Source: Nitrospinia bacterium | GTDB taxonomy: Bacteria > Nitrospinota > Nitrospinia > Nitrospinales > JAJDAT01 | NCBI GenBank assembly: GCA_029261715.1 | Contig: JAJDAT010000047.1 | Span: 1-64,000, forward strand | Reading direction: 5' to 3' | Length of the DNA: 64,000 bases | In this document: positions 16,523-26,197 of the stretch, one piece after another | How positions within the stretch are numbered: position 1 is the stretch's first letter | Layout: every line of letters starts with the position of its first letter | Program-made: the position numbers and the translations under genes | Notes under the pieces: generated by a model | Seen by the model: the letters and a program-made list of their open reading frames with translations, nothing else | Told to the model about the DNA's origin: nothing | Database searches by the model: none

Positions 16523-16708
16523 ATGAATAGCGATAATAAAAAACCTGACATTATTGAATACGAGGCATTAGATATTTTAGAGGAAAGCGCTCGTAAAAGG
16601 GGGCGTTGGGTTTACAACATTTTGAAAATTGTAATTGGAGTTCTTCTATATAAAGTGTTATTTGCTGCAGTGCCTTATCTCAAAAGCTTTATAAAAATTT
16701 TTACGTAA
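16523..16708 (+). CDS. Small single-pass membrane protein, 61 residues
   Basis: An acidic N-terminal half (IIEYEALDILEESARKRGR) is followed by one hydrophobic helix (ILKIVIGVLLYKVLFAAVPY) and a short basic end, an arrangement common in small inner-membrane proteins. No family recognised. The ribosome site is poor, so the call rests on composition and topology only. Confidence 0.45.
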   Translation: MNSDNKKPDIIEYEALDILEESARKRGRWVYNILKIVIGVLLYKVLFAAVPYLKSFIKIFT

Positions 16709-16903
16709 TTATAAATCGGATATGTTCTTAGCATCCGTTAAGGCTAATAGGTTTTTATAAATGGCTTGCGCGTCTTTTTTGTCGAAATGACCTGGTTCGC
16801 TGTATTCTCCAAAATAAAAATCGATTCGACTGTCATTTACCAAACAAAAATGAGTGACTTTCTCAAAATCTACAGTTACGTTGTGCCCGATTTGTAAATA
16901 CAT
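16709..16903 (-). CDS. Small hypothetical protein, 64 residues
   Basis: A soluble 64-residue protein (VDFEKVTHFCLVNDSRIDFY, FGEYSEPGHFDKKDAQAIYK). The pattern of beta strands followed by a helix fits a small alpha/beta domain, but I do not recognise the family. GGGAG lies six bases before the ATG, a good ribosome site. It begins directly after the stop of the plus-strand small gene, so the two are convergent and abutting. Confidence 0.65.
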   Translation of the reverse strand: MYLQIGHNVTVDFEKVTHFCLVNDSRIDFYFGEYSEPGHFDKKDAQAIYKNLLALTDAKNISDL

Positions 16904-16959
16904 ATTCGTCTCCCGAAACTTACTAAAAAGTCATTTGATTACGTTTTTAATTTATGGTT

Positions 16960-17000
16960 ACAACCGTCGCTCTCTTTTACAAAAAAAGAGTGACGGTTGT
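16960..17000. terminator. Strong hairpin after dienelactone hydrolase gene
   Basis: The arm 16960-16979 pairs with 16984-17000 (ACAACCGTC and GACGGTTGT plus CTCTTTT/AAAAGAG) with one mismatch and a small bulge. It lies downstream of the minus-strand gene ending at 17092. There is no clear U-run after it. Confidence 0.45.
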
Positions 17001-17091
17001 TAAATAAAATAAGTAAAACTTTATGCGGCCTTAGCTGAAATTAAAAAAAATAGGCGACAGAAAATTGGAAAAAGTGTTAATTAAGATCCTT

Positions 17092-17883
17092 TTAATTCTT
17101 AAAAATTCTATCAAAAAAGTGTTGCATAGCCAGCCATGAGCGATCGTCGGCTTCCTTGTTGTATTTTAAATTTGCGATATTAAATTTCTTTCCGATTTCG
17201 TCCGCTTTAGGATTTGTATAACTATGCGCAACTCCGGCAAAACTTATATAGTTAAAGTCTGCATTGGCTTCGTACATGGCCTGCGCAAAAGAGGCCACCG
17301 CTTCAGGTTTAAGAAAAGAATCTTTTGAACCGTTTGCGACTAATATAGAAGCGGTTATCTTTCCTTTTGAACCGTCTGGCTCTATAGGCAATGCTCCATG
17401 AAAAGCCACGACCCCGTCCAAGTCAGAACCCCTTTGAGCCATTCGTAAAGATACTGCTCCTCCAAAGCAATATCCAATTGAAGCAATGTGGCTTGAGTCT
17501 ACTGTTTTATGAGATTGTAAAATTTCTTTTGCTTTTTCAAATCTGGCGCTAGCGGCGTCAAAATCTTTGAAAGCGGCCTGCATAAATTTGGACGCATCTG
17601 AAGGATGTTCAGCTAGTTTTCCCTCGCCATACATATCTACCGCAAAAGCTGTGTAGCCAAGTTTTGCGAGCTTTTTTGCTCGACTTCGAGCATATTCGTT
17701 ATGTCCCCACCATTCATGAACCACAAGTATTCCAGGACGTTTTCCTGAAATTGAGTCATCATATGCTAAATATCCTTTTAAATTGGCGCCGCCAGCGGCG
17801 TATTTAATTTCTTGAGTTTTAATTTCCGCCTGAGCAAACGTTGTTAGGCTTAACAGGAAAATAACAGAGAAAAACGTCTTCAT
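17092..17883 (-). CDS. Dienelactone hydrolase family protein, exported
   Basis: 263 residues. The N-terminal 18 form a signal peptide (FFSVIFLLSLTTFAQA). The alpha/beta hydrolase core has LVVHEWWGHNEY, IGYCFGGAVSL with the nucleophile Cys typical of dienelactone hydrolases, ILVANGSKDSFLKPE with the acid, and GVAHSYTNPKAD with the catalytic His. GGAG precedes the ATG at 17883 by six bases. An upstream ATG at 17895 is less good. The family includes exported hydrolases of unknown substrate and carboxymethylenebutenolidases. It is monocistronic. Confidence 0.9.
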   Translation of the reverse strand: MKTFFSVIFLLSLTTFAQAEIKTQEIKYAAGGANLKGYLAYDDSISGKRPGILVVHEWWGHNEYARSRAKKLAKLGYTAFAVDMYGEGKLAEHPSDASKFMQAAFKDFDAASARFEKAKEILQSHKTVDSSHIASIGYCFGGAVSLRMAQRGSDLDGVVAFHGALPIEPDGSKGKITASILVANGSKDSFLKPEAVASFAQAMYEANADFNYISFAGVAHSYTNPKADEIGKKFNIANLKYNKEADDRSWLAMQHFFDRIFKN

Positions 17884-18134
17884 AAAAGACTCCATTTGAA
17901 AGAGTTTAAAGTTTTAGCGACTATTTTGGGGTTTTCGATTATTTTAGATTTATTTTAATTTAAATTTCATCTTTTTTCGTTAAGTTATTTTTTTATTAGT
18001 AAAAAAAGCTTTAAAGCAAAAGTTCATTTTTTACTTGTGATGAAAATTAAACAAAACCCTAATCTCTGACTAAGCATTATTTATTAATTGCAACCGATAC
18101 TACTTCAATATAATTTATAAGGAGAATTAGAACT

Positions 18135-18371
18135 ATGTCATGCCATCAGTTCTCTAGTAGTTATACTGGATATGATCTTAAAAGTTGGTCTGAAAAAATC
18201 AAAGGTGTGGAAAGTTTCGATGAATTGCTGGATATTTCGGTCAAACTCAATAAAGAAATAGAGTATTTACCTGTTAGTGTTGTTGGAGATTTGCAGCTAA
18301 GGTTTAAAAAAAAGGCTTCCCAAATTAAAACTCATTTAAACGATAACCTAGAATTTGCTGAAATCACTTAG
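18135..18371 (+). CDS. Small hypothetical protein, 78 residues
   Basis: A 78-residue, mostly helical, charged protein (YDLKSWSEKIKGVESFDELL; LQLRFKKKASQIKTHLND). AAGGAG is well placed ten bases before the ATG, which is the main support. I do not recognise the family. Its neighbour downstream is a convergent histidine kinase gene. Confidence 0.6.
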   Translation: MSCHQFSSSYTGYDLKSWSEKIKGVESFDELLDISVKLNKEIEYLPVSVVGDLQLRFKKKASQIKTHLNDNLEFAEIT

Positions 18372-18548
18372 AGAATGATTATTGAGATTAAGTTGTATTA
18401 ACAAACAAATGGGAAGAGTAAGTTTAACCTTTCTTCAAGTTTATCTAAATTTTTTGTTGATTTGTTTTACAAACAGCTTTGGCGGGAGATGCGTTTAAAA
18501 GTTTAATCTGTGTTTAATAAAAGTTGAAGGATTGGGAGTGTATGGGGT

Positions 18549-19730
18549 TTAAATATTTTTGTCGTCTGCCAGTAAAAGGTCTATCGAGAAACAGCTTCCT
18601 TTGCTTAAAGTACTTTCTACCTTAATCGAACCCTTCATATGCTCAATGAAACTTTTTGCTACCGATAAACCTATACCCAATCCACTGTCATTAGAGAAGC
18701 CGTCGTCATATTGATTAAAGGGTCTAAAAATCGATTCAAAATCTTCTGACGGAATGCCAATACCAGTATCTATTAAGTTAATTCGCAAAAATTTGTTTTC
18801 TATCGTTTCACAGTCTATCGTTATTTTCCCGCCAGGTTTATTATATTTTATTGCATTTGATATTAGATTAATAAACGCCTGTTTCAGTCGTTCAGAATTT
18901 CCGTAAACTAAAGTAGCTTTATCCTCAAAGTTTTGTCTAATAACTTGAACCTCTTTTTCATCAGCTAAAGGTTGCAATAGATTAATCGCTCTCTCAAGGG
19001 GAGCCTTTATATCAAAGTTATTTAACGGGAATCTTAGTCGATTTGATTCTGATTCGGATAAACCTAATACATTGTTTAAAAATGAAAGCAAATGGCTACT
19101 TGCTTTTTGGATAAATTCTACTTTTGATCTTTGAATTTCTGTTAAGTCCTTAGAATAATTTAGTAAATCGGCGAAACCGATTATGGCATTCATTGGTGTA
19201 CGAAACTCATGACTCATCCTAGATAAAAAATCCGATTTGTTTTGACTATTCTTTTGAGCTTCCTCCCTTTTCAAATTCGCTTCTTTAAGCTCAAAAATGA
19301 GTTTTTTGTCTCTTTTTCTAAGAGCGGACAATTCAAGATGAGTTTTCACGCGGGCAAATAATTCGTCGTCATTAAAGGGCTTAACAATGAAATCTAACCC
19401 TCCTACTTTAAAGCCTTTAACAATGTCGGCAGGTTCGCCCAACGCGGTTAAAAATAGCACGGGTATATCTCTGGTCGTTTTTTCGGTTTTTAGTTGTTTG
19501 CAAACTTCGAATCCGTTCGGTTCTGGCATGACTACGTCTAACAGAATTAAGTCAGGCATAAAAGCTTTAGCTATTTCTAAGGCAGAATTACCTCCAAGCG
19601 ATACGGAAATTTTATAACCCTGTGCCTCTAAATTTTCTTTTATCGCGTCTAAATTAATCCGGACATCGTCAACTACCAGGATTTTTGATTCAGATAAATC
19701 TAGGTTTTCAGTGTGGGTTAGATCAGGCAT
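18549..19730 (-). CDS. Receiver-histidine kinase hybrid, N-terminal receiver
   Basis: About 393 residues with no membrane segment. A receiver comes first (ILVVDDVRINLDAIKENL, phospho-Asp in DLILLDVVMPEPNG, Lys in FIVKPF). A short coiled coil, a HisKA domain (FLSRMSHEFRTPMNAIIGF) and a HATPase domain (NLISNAIKYNKPGG, DTGIGIP, GLGIGLSVAKSF) follow. The start at 19730 is chosen over 19805 because GGAAG lies upstream and the extra residues look non-coding. It follows the large hybrid kinase at 19891 by 160 bases on the same strand. The large kinase could phosphorylate this receiver, giving a kinase-to-kinase relay. That is inference. Confidence 0.9.
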   Translation of the reverse strand: MPDLTHTENLDLSESKILVVDDVRINLDAIKENLEAQGYKISVSLGGNSALEIAKAFMPDLILLDVVMPEPNGFEVCKQLKTEKTTRDIPVLFLTALGEPADIVKGFKVGGLDFIVKPFNDDELFARVKTHLELSALRKRDKKLIFELKEANLKREEAQKNSQNKSDFLSRMSHEFRTPMNAIIGFADLLNYSKDLTEIQRSKVEFIQKASSHLLSFLNNVLGLSESESNRLRFPLNNFDIKAPLERAINLLQPLADEKEVQVIRQNFEDKATLVYGNSERLKQAFINLISNAIKYNKPGGKITIDCETIENKFLRINLIDTGIGIPSEDFESIFRPFNQYDDGFSNDSGLGIGLSVAKSFIEHMKGSIKVESTLSKGSCFSIDLLLADDKNI

Positions 19731-19890
19731 ACCTATGCTTCCGTGAAATATTAATTTTGATAATATTATAGACTTTAATTTTCTGAGGCAAAGACTAAAT
19801 GCCAAGTTATGCGAAAGAACTTAAATTTAGTTTGATTTTTCAATTGCTTATGAATTTGTTTTGATAGTGAAGCGAAAAGAGAAGAGTTTT

Positions 19891-22455
19891 TTAAGGATTG
19901 GAGGCTATGCTAGCTAAGGCTTCGCGGATTTGATTTAAAAAACTATTTATTCGAATGGGCTTAACTATATAGGAGTGAAATCCTATTTTTAAGGCTCGTT
20001 TGATATCCGAATCCATGGCGTTCGCGCTCACAGCTATCACCGGTATATGTTGAGTTTCCTCGTAGCTTTGTAAATGTTTATAAGCCTCAAGCCCATTCAT
20101 TCCCGGCAAATTGATATCCATTAAGATTAAATTGGGTGTGTTCTCCCGAGCAATTTCAATCCCGGTTTGGGCATTAGGAGCTGATAACAGTTTGATTGTG
20201 GTTTTAGAAGCTAAAATTTCTTCTATCAATGCTAAATTTGCTGGATTATCTTCAACGTACAAAATGGTCATTTGTTCTTCGATTGAGCCTTTCAACCCTG
20301 TTTCAGCGGAGACTTCAATATTCTCTTTTTGAGAAGTTTGAAGGGTTGAGATATTGCTCATTGGAAGGCTAATAGTAAACCTACTCCCGTGGTTTTCGCT
20401 TTCTACCTTAATAGAACCATTCATTAATTTTATAAGTTGTTTACAGATAGTTAGTCCAATTCCTGTACCTTCAATTTCGGTGGCCTCGGCGCCCAGTCGG
20501 TTAAAGGGTTCAAAGAGTTGAGCTATTTTTTCTTGTGGAATGCCGAGTCCAGTATCGGAGACTGTAATCGAATATTGAGTATCTTCTTTGATAAACCCAG
20601 ATATAGCTACGCTTCCATTCTCTCGATTATATTTAATGGCGTTGGAGATCAAGTTTAGCAAAATCTGTTTAAAGCGAGTTCTATCAGCAACAACAAAGGC
20701 TTCTGGCGTTTTAGTAATTTTATTATTTAAAGTAATTTTATACTGCTCAGAAATTGGAGCAATCTCGTTTAAAATTTCTTCCATTATTGAAAAAACTCCG
20801 ACTGCCTCTAAAGAAACAGCCATCTTGCCGCTTTCAATTCTAGATAAATCTAGGATTTCATTAATAAGGCTGAGTAAGTGGTTTCCCGCTTTTTTAATAT
20901 AAATTAAATTAGATTTTTGTTTTGTCGACAAAGGTTCTTTTCGGTCAGTTTCTAAAACCTGACAAAATCCTAAAATTGCATTTAAAGGAGTACGTAGCTC
21001 ATGGCTCATTTGCGATAGAAAATCTGATTTTGCACTGTTAGATCTTTCCGCATTTTCCTTAAGTTTTTTTAGAGATCTGGCTTGGTTTAAAATTTTATCT
21101 AAGGCTGTTTTGTATTGTCCCGTAAGCTGATGGTTTGGATAAAAGGATTCACCAGAAAGCATTTTAGAGGCAAATAACAAAAACGTCTGAAGGTTATTAG
21201 TTAGCTGATTGGTGGAAATCGCTAAATCTTTCAATTCATCATTTGAGTCGACAGTGATCTCATTCTGCCGGAACTCTCCTTTAGATATTTGAGTGAGATT
21301 GTTGGAAACAGCGACAACAGGTTTAACGATGAATTTCAAAATATAATAAGAAGAAAAAACTAAAACTAAAAATATAATCAAAAATGATATTTCAATCGCT
21401 GTTCTAACATTGACCTGATTTTGGTTGGCAATTTTATTGTAAATTTCAACCAACTCATGGCTTTTAGATTGGAGAGTGTTAGATCCATTAAGTATATTGA
21501 ATCCAGATTTGCGAAAGTCGTAAAAGTTGTTTTTTGAGTCGACTAGATCCTTGACATCCTCTTGGAAACTTGAAAGAAACTTTTGAATTTCGTTGATTTT
21601 ATTTTGAAATTTTTGATTCTGGACAGCGGAGATAAATGTGATTTCTTTCCCCTCCAAATCTAACGGATAGTTTCCCCCTTCTTTAAACGCAGATAAGGTT
21701 CTATTAAAAATATCTTTTGCATGCGTATATTCATCGAGCGCCATATTGGCTTCATTCAGTCCAAGCGCAGCGATATTTGAAAAATTAATTTGATATTTCC
21801 GCACTCCCAACAAATCTCCAACCTTGACGTCTTTATTTTTTAAAACCGAGTGGCATGTGGCGCATTCTTCGGTAGTTGCTTTATCTCTCTTATAGACTGA
21901 AAATGTTAAACCATTCTTTTCCTGTTTAATATGTTCAAATTTTTCTCCCTGATGCGATAAAAGAAATTCGTAGGCTTTTTTATCAGTTTCTGTTTTTAAG
22001 TTTTGCCTAGGGTTGACAGGGTTTTCAGAAATAATATCAACTAAGAAGTTAGGTGATTTAATAATTTGTTGGTTTACCAAGCGGCTAAAAGTTGCGGGAA
22101 AAGGAACTGCGGGAGAAGATTCTTGCGCGGGGTCCATGCTTACTTTTAGTCCTGCCTTATCGGCTGGAGAGAAAACCATTTGAGTATAAAGCTTTCTCAT
22201 CGATTCTATATATTGATCTAAAAAATCTATGTTTTGTTCAATAGTCGCTTTTTCTCCTTTGAACATGGCGTATCCAAAGGCGGCTTTGCCCATTAATTGG
22301 CTGAGCATACGTTGTCTTCCTAAAGCGGCTATTAAGTTGGCGTCTTCTTTTGCTTTATCAAGGGAATGGCTGATAAATAAGCCTGAAGTGACTAAAATTG
22401 AAAGTAGAACTCCAAAAATAATCAATGTCTTATGCTGGATAGAAATTCTTTGCAT
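19891..22455 (-). CDS. Haem-c-type membrane hybrid histidine kinase
   Basis: 854 residues. A membrane helix lies at about 10-29. A PilJ/NarX-type helical start follows (LIAALGRQRMLSQLMGKAAF). A DUF3365/Tll0287-like domain comes next with a covalent haem motif CATCH at residues 198-202 and NPVNPRQN before it. More helical sensor precedes a second membrane helix at about 355-375. Then come HAMP (VKPVVAVSNNLTQISKGEF), HisKA (FLSQMSHELRTPLNAILGF), HATPase (NLISNAIKYNRENG, DTGLGIP) and a C-terminal receiver (ILYVEDNPANLALIEE, LILMDINLPGMNG, VKPI). The haem faces the periplasm, so redox, O2 or NO sensing is likely. The target is unknown. Confidence 0.9.
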   Translation of the reverse strand: MQRISIQHKTLIIFGVLLSILVTSGLFISHSLDKAKEDANLIAALGRQRMLSQLMGKAAFGYAMFKGEKATIEQNIDFLDQYIESMRKLYTQMVFSPADKAGLKVSMDPAQESSPAVPFPATFSRLVNQQIIKSPNFLVDIISENPVNPRQNLKTETDKKAYEFLLSHQGEKFEHIKQEKNGLTFSVYKRDKATTEECATCHSVLKNKDVKVGDLLGVRKYQINFSNIAALGLNEANMALDEYTHAKDIFNRTLSAFKEGGNYPLDLEGKEITFISAVQNQKFQNKINEIQKFLSSFQEDVKDLVDSKNNFYDFRKSGFNILNGSNTLQSKSHELVEIYNKIANQNQVNVRTAIEISFLIIFLVLVFSSYYILKFIVKPVVAVSNNLTQISKGEFRQNEITVDSNDELKDLAISTNQLTNNLQTFLLFASKMLSGESFYPNHQLTGQYKTALDKILNQARSLKKLKENAERSNSAKSDFLSQMSHELRTPLNAILGFCQVLETDRKEPLSTKQKSNLIYIKKAGNHLLSLINEILDLSRIESGKMAVSLEAVGVFSIMEEILNEIAPISEQYKITLNNKITKTPEAFVVADRTRFKQILLNLISNAIKYNRENGSVAISGFIKEDTQYSITVSDTGLGIPQEKIAQLFEPFNRLGAEATEIEGTGIGLTICKQLIKLMNGSIKVESENHGSRFTISLPMSNISTLQTSQKENIEVSAETGLKGSIEEQMTILYVEDNPANLALIEEILASKTTIKLLSAPNAQTGIEIARENTPNLILMDINLPGMNGLEAYKHLQSYEETQHIPVIAVSANAMDSDIKRALKIGFHSYIVKPIRINSFLNQIREALASIASNP

Positions 22456-23043
22456 CAGACTTCACCAACTTATTTTGGTATTTGAAAGCTAAGTTCAAAT
22501 TCCCAAAAAATTAATAATTTAGAGAATCGAGAATGAAGAATATCTTTTCTTTAAAGTCCCTGAAGGATATTTGATCGACTCCTCTTAAAACGCTAAATGA
22601 ATCTATCGCTTGATAACATGGAAAAAGCTATTAACTGTTATTCTTATAAGTGTAGTAATTGTTCCTTATAAATAGGATATGCCTTCTTGCTCTGTTTGCA
22701 ATGGGCTTTAGTTTTTTTTAATGAAACCTTGTGGATCTCTTTAATCTACTTAATAAGAAGCCTAACTTCAAGTTTTAAACACAGTCTTTGTTAAGCTCTA
22801 AAGCTTCAAGTTGAATAACAAAGGTAAAAATTTGATTTTTAATTGAACGAAAAAAATAAATTAATTTCGTGATTCCAAAATATTGGTTGACATAAATAGG
22901 CTTGGTTTGTAAAAGTTATTTTAGAACATTTTTTGGAATTTCGAAATGTCTAAAAAGGTTGATTCTTTTTCTATAAAAGTTTATTCTGTGTAATGGAATG
23001 TAATTCTAGTTAGGGTTTTACAGAAACGACAAGGTGGAAAACC
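22456..23043. other. Intergenic region between divergent genes
   Basis: 588 AT-rich bases lie between the divergent hybrid kinase and HDOD genes. A TTGACA occurs at 22887-22892 without a good -10 at standard spacing. No ORF, RNA gene or hairpin of note was found. Confidence 0.5.
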
Positions 23044-23880
23044 ATGATAGATAAACAGGTACAGGAAGATTGGATACCGACGATGCCCCTGGTTTATGTG
23101 AGATTTCAGGAAGTCGTTAAAGATCCTCAGAGTACATTTAAAGATTTTGCTGACGTTATTGGAGGCGATACTTCGTTGACGTCTCGTCTATTGAAGGTCG
23201 TTAACAGTCCTTTTTATGGTTTTGAAGCAAAAATTGAAACCATTCCTCATGCTTTGTATATAGTTGGAACTGAAGAGCTACACGATATGGTATTGGCAAC
23301 TTCAGTCATGAACGTCTTTAAGGGATACCTAAAAGATTTAATCGATATGGAAGATTTTTGGCGGCATAGCATTGCGTGTGCGTTGGCCGCTAAAGAAATA
23401 GCCGGTTATATGGAGCCTGCGCAGCACGAAAACTTATATGTAGCGGGTCTTATTCATGATATCGGCAGTTTGGTAATTTATAACAAGATGCCGGATATTT
23501 CGGCAGGTGTTTTAAAGGAGAGTGAAAAACATAAAATTCCTCAGCACATAGTGGAGAAAAAAGCGTTTGGCTATGACCATGCCGTAGTTGGAGAAAGAAT
23601 CTTAGCGTCGTGGAATATCCCTCAAAGGCTTATAGAAAGTGTCGCTTATCATCACGATCCGTTTCGAGCTCCTAATTATCATCTAGAAGCCGCGATAATC
23701 CATAGGGCAGATGTGCTTGCCCATGAACTGGAGTTAGGAAATAGCGGCTCTCCTATACCTCCGAATTTGAACCCAGAAGTTGACGCTCTGTTGGGAATTT
23801 CAGAAGATCAATTAGAAGAAATTAAGGTTGAAGTTTGTGAACAATTTGAAGAAACCGTTTCATTGCTACTACCCGGTTGA
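23044..23880 (+). CDS. HDOD domain signalling protein
   Basis: 278 residues made of one HDOD domain, a degenerate HD-type fold used in bacterial signalling. Recognisable parts are LTSRLLKVVNSPFYGFEAKI, IPHALYIVGTEELHDMVLAT, FWRHSIACALAAKEIAGYME, and LYVAGLIHDIGSLVIYNKMP, which still contains HD. AGGTGG precedes the ATG. Such proteins often sit in chemotaxis or second-messenger regulation. It is monocistronic. Confidence 0.9.
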   Translation: MIDKQVQEDWIPTMPLVYVRFQEVVKDPQSTFKDFADVIGGDTSLTSRLLKVVNSPFYGFEAKIETIPHALYIVGTEELHDMVLATSVMNVFKGYLKDLIDMEDFWRHSIACALAAKEIAGYMEPAQHENLYVAGLIHDIGSLVIYNKMPDISAGVLKESEKHKIPQHIVEKKAFGYDHAVVGERILASWNIPQRLIESVAYHHDPFRAPNYHLEAAIIHRADVLAHELELGNSGSPIPPNLNPEVDALLGISEDQLEEIKVEVCEQFEETVSLLLPG

Positions 23881-23909
23881 AGAAGAAATGTCTCCCTGTC
23901 ATTTCTAAT

Positions 23910-23956
23910 GCATTGTGAGCGTCAAACTAGCTTTGCCTGTTAATTGAAAAAGGAAC
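23910..23956. repeat. Dispersed intergenic repeat, copy 1
   Basis: About 47 bases from CATTGTGAGCGTCAAACT through GCCTGTT to AAGGAACT match the segment at 30520-30566 with few differences. Downstream to about 24061, a CATCCTTG / GAAGGATCT arrangement around a small AGACT/AGTCT hairpin resembles the common GTCATTC...GAAGGATCT intergenic palindromes. Confidence 0.6.
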
Positions 23957-24105
23957 TGGCTCAATGGTTGCACGAAAAAAGATCTTGCTGCACGTAAAAG
24001 TCAAAAACGACGTCATCCTTGAACGAATAGACTGCGAAGTAGTCTAGAAGTGAAGGATCTAGGTTAATTTTTTCACTTGTTCCTCTGGAGGAGATCTGTT
24101 CAAGT

Positions 24106-24786
24106 CTATTTCTGTAGAATTACGAAGTTTTTATTATTATTAAAAATGATCTTTAAGCCGTAATGTTTTGCTACCCAGTCAAAAGTTTGATCTGAATAGA
24201 AAACGATATGCGTTGGGTCTCTTTTGTAATACCACCCCTTGAATAATTCCTTAGAAGTCGTTTTATTTTTAAACGAATAAAACTGGGTCATAACGGCTAG
24301 ATATCCAGTGGGAGAAAGTAAAGACGTCAATTGATCCAATTCTTTACCGGGATATTTGAAGTGTTCAAATGCTTCTGTAGAAATAATTAGATCGTAATTT
24401 TTCTGGAGATCTAATTCAGGGAAAAAGTTTTCGTCGTAAATATCTGTCTCATAACCATGCTTCTCCAAAAGCGTTTTCAAAACAGGTTCATATCCACAAC
24501 CGTAATCCAACACCGAACGAACGTTGCTGCATGAGTTTTTAACGCAGTCAATCGCGTTTTCAAACATAGCGACGTAGCCTTCGTTTTCTATATTATTTTC
24601 ATGCTCAAGGTATCGCCCGGTTTCCTCCTCGCACGATAAAAAATAATCAGAGGGTACAAAAATCATTGCGCAACAGGGGCACAAATAGTATTTCCGGTTT
24701 TCTCCTTCTTGAAAAAAGTCAGAAGGCGAAAAGCATAAGGGACAGTTATTTGGTTTTTGATTGAGAAGATCCGTTGTACTCTTCAC
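24106..24786 (-). CDS. Class I SAM-dependent methyltransferase with N-terminal zinc ribbon
   Basis: 226 residues. The first 45 have CPLC and CPCC pairs (NNCPLCFSPSDFF, YYLCPCCAMIF), a likely zinc ribbon. The rest is a class I methyltransferase with the SAM loop SVLDYGCGYEPVLKTLLEK, an acidic second strand (TDIYDENFF), and LIISTEAFEHFKYPGKEL as motif IV. This architecture is common in polysaccharide or O-antigen clusters, and some members act on sugar nucleotides. No such cluster is adjacent here. The gene is isolated and convergent with a repeat-rich spacer. Confidence 0.85.
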   Translation of the reverse strand: MKSTTDLLNQKPNNCPLCFSPSDFFQEGENRKYYLCPCCAMIFVPSDYFLSCEEETGRYLEHENNIENEGYVAMFENAIDCVKNSCSNVRSVLDYGCGYEPVLKTLLEKHGYETDIYDENFFPELDLQKNYDLIISTEAFEHFKYPGKELDQLTSLLSPTGYLAVMTQFYSFKNKTTSKELFKGWYYKRDPTHIVFYSDQTFDWVAKHYGLKIIFNNNKNFVILQK

Positions 24787-25014
24787 AGATAAGTTTTCCT
24801 TCTAAGTAAAAAAGCGTTTGTGGCATGAAATTTATAATGACCGATTAGTTTCTCGTCTCAAAATTATATTTTAGACGTTGCTCAAAAAACTTGAAAGGTT
24901 GTTTATAAACTATGAAATCAAGAAATACGGTTGGTTGAAAGAATCTATTAGATTTCTAGTTAAACTTATATAGAATTAGACTCGAAATCGAATTGTAATG
25001 GTGAGACTAAAAAA

Positions 25015-26031
25015 TTGAAAAATTCTGATATGGACATCGGTGAACAACTGAATACGATTCATCAGCGATTAGATGAGGATCGGCAATTCCTCAATCATTC
25101 TTTTATCCAATTCCTGTTACTGCCACTAGTGCAAGAACTCCATCGTTCAGGCAGATTCAGTGAAGGGCTTGAACTATTAAATAAAGCGTTAGACCGGCAA
25201 TGGACTCATAAAGATTTTCTGTTGCGTCAAGAAACGCTTGATTTAAAAGGTCAAGCATTGCTTGAATTGGGCGAGTTGCGGGAAGCTCAGGTTGTCTTCG
25301 AACATGTTTTAGAAGGTCTGGAGCAAGAAGTAGATTTAGACCATGCATTGATTTCTTCGGTAATGAATAACTTAGCTTTAGCCTACGACAAATTAGAGGA
25401 GTTTGATCGATCAGAGCCGTTATACTATCTCGCCCTTGAAAGGCATAAGAGAAATCTGGCCCCAGATCATCCTGAAGTGGCGACGGCATTAAATAATTTA
25501 GCTGTTTCTTATATGGTTCAGGGAAAGTTAGAAGAGGCGAGACCTTTATATTATAAAGCGTTAGATATTAGAAAAAAAAGCTTTGGAGAAGAGCATCCCG
25601 ATGTGGCTTTTAGTTTAAATAACTTGGCCGTTCTTCATCGTCGTCAAAAAGATTATGTCAATGCTGAGAAATGTTTCCGACAGGCTTTGGGTATTCGGAT
25701 TGATATTTATGGAAGAAACCATCCAGACGTAGCGCAAAGTTTGAATAACTTGGCGGTTTTATTTATAAAACAAGGAAATTATAAAGAGGCGGAACCTCTG
25801 CATCAAGAAGCTCTAGAAATTAAAACATATTTTTTTGGGGCGAATCATCCCGCTATTGCGGCAACTCTAAATAACCTTGCCATTCTTTACGTGAAGCAGG
25901 GTTTGATTAATAAGGCCATTCCACTGATTGAAACTTCTTTAGGTATTTTGGAACGTTCTTTAGGCTCAGAACACAGAAAAACGATAAACGTCAAAATAAA
26001 GCTAGAAAGCTTAAAGTCCAAAAAACTCTAA
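25015..26031 (+). CDS. TPR protein of the kinesin-light-chain type
   Basis: 338 residues. After a helical head, about five 42-residue repeats follow a strict pattern (NNLAxxYxxQGxxxEAxPLYxxAL, then HPDVAxxLNNLA), typical of the TPR_12/kinesin light chain-like group. It would act as a soluble protein-interaction scaffold. Translation likely starts at TTG 25015, with GGTGAG nine bases upstream. ATG 25030 has no ribosome site. The repeats begin at about residue 95. No partner is evident. Confidence 0.85.
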   Translation: MKNSDMDIGEQLNTIHQRLDEDRQFLNHSFIQFLLLPLVQELHRSGRFSEGLELLNKALDRQWTHKDFLLRQETLDLKGQALLELGELREAQVVFEHVLEGLEQEVDLDHALISSVMNNLALAYDKLEEFDRSEPLYYLALERHKRNLAPDHPEVATALNNLAVSYMVQGKLEEARPLYYKALDIRKKSFGEEHPDVAFSLNNLAVLHRRQKDYVNAEKCFRQALGIRIDIYGRNHPDVAQSLNNLAVLFIKQGNYKEAEPLHQEALEIKTYFFGANHPAIAATLNNLAILYVKQGLINKAIPLIETSLGILERSLGSEHRKTINVKIKLESLKSKKL

Positions 26032-26197
26032 GTAATTCAGAGTTTCCAGGAGACAAGTTCGTTAAATTAAAAGCCAATAATTTATAGATGCATAGGGTGT
26101 AATTGAAACTACTATAGACAATAACGTTTGTTTCATATATTTTATTTTGATTTTTAAAACGTCGAATAACTTTTAAAATTTGACGGTGGAAGGGAAA

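Noticed and set aside
22887-22915. TTGACA as a promoter for the HDOD gene
   Set aside because: No acceptable -10 hexamer at 16-18 bases; coincidence in AT-rich DNA is likely.
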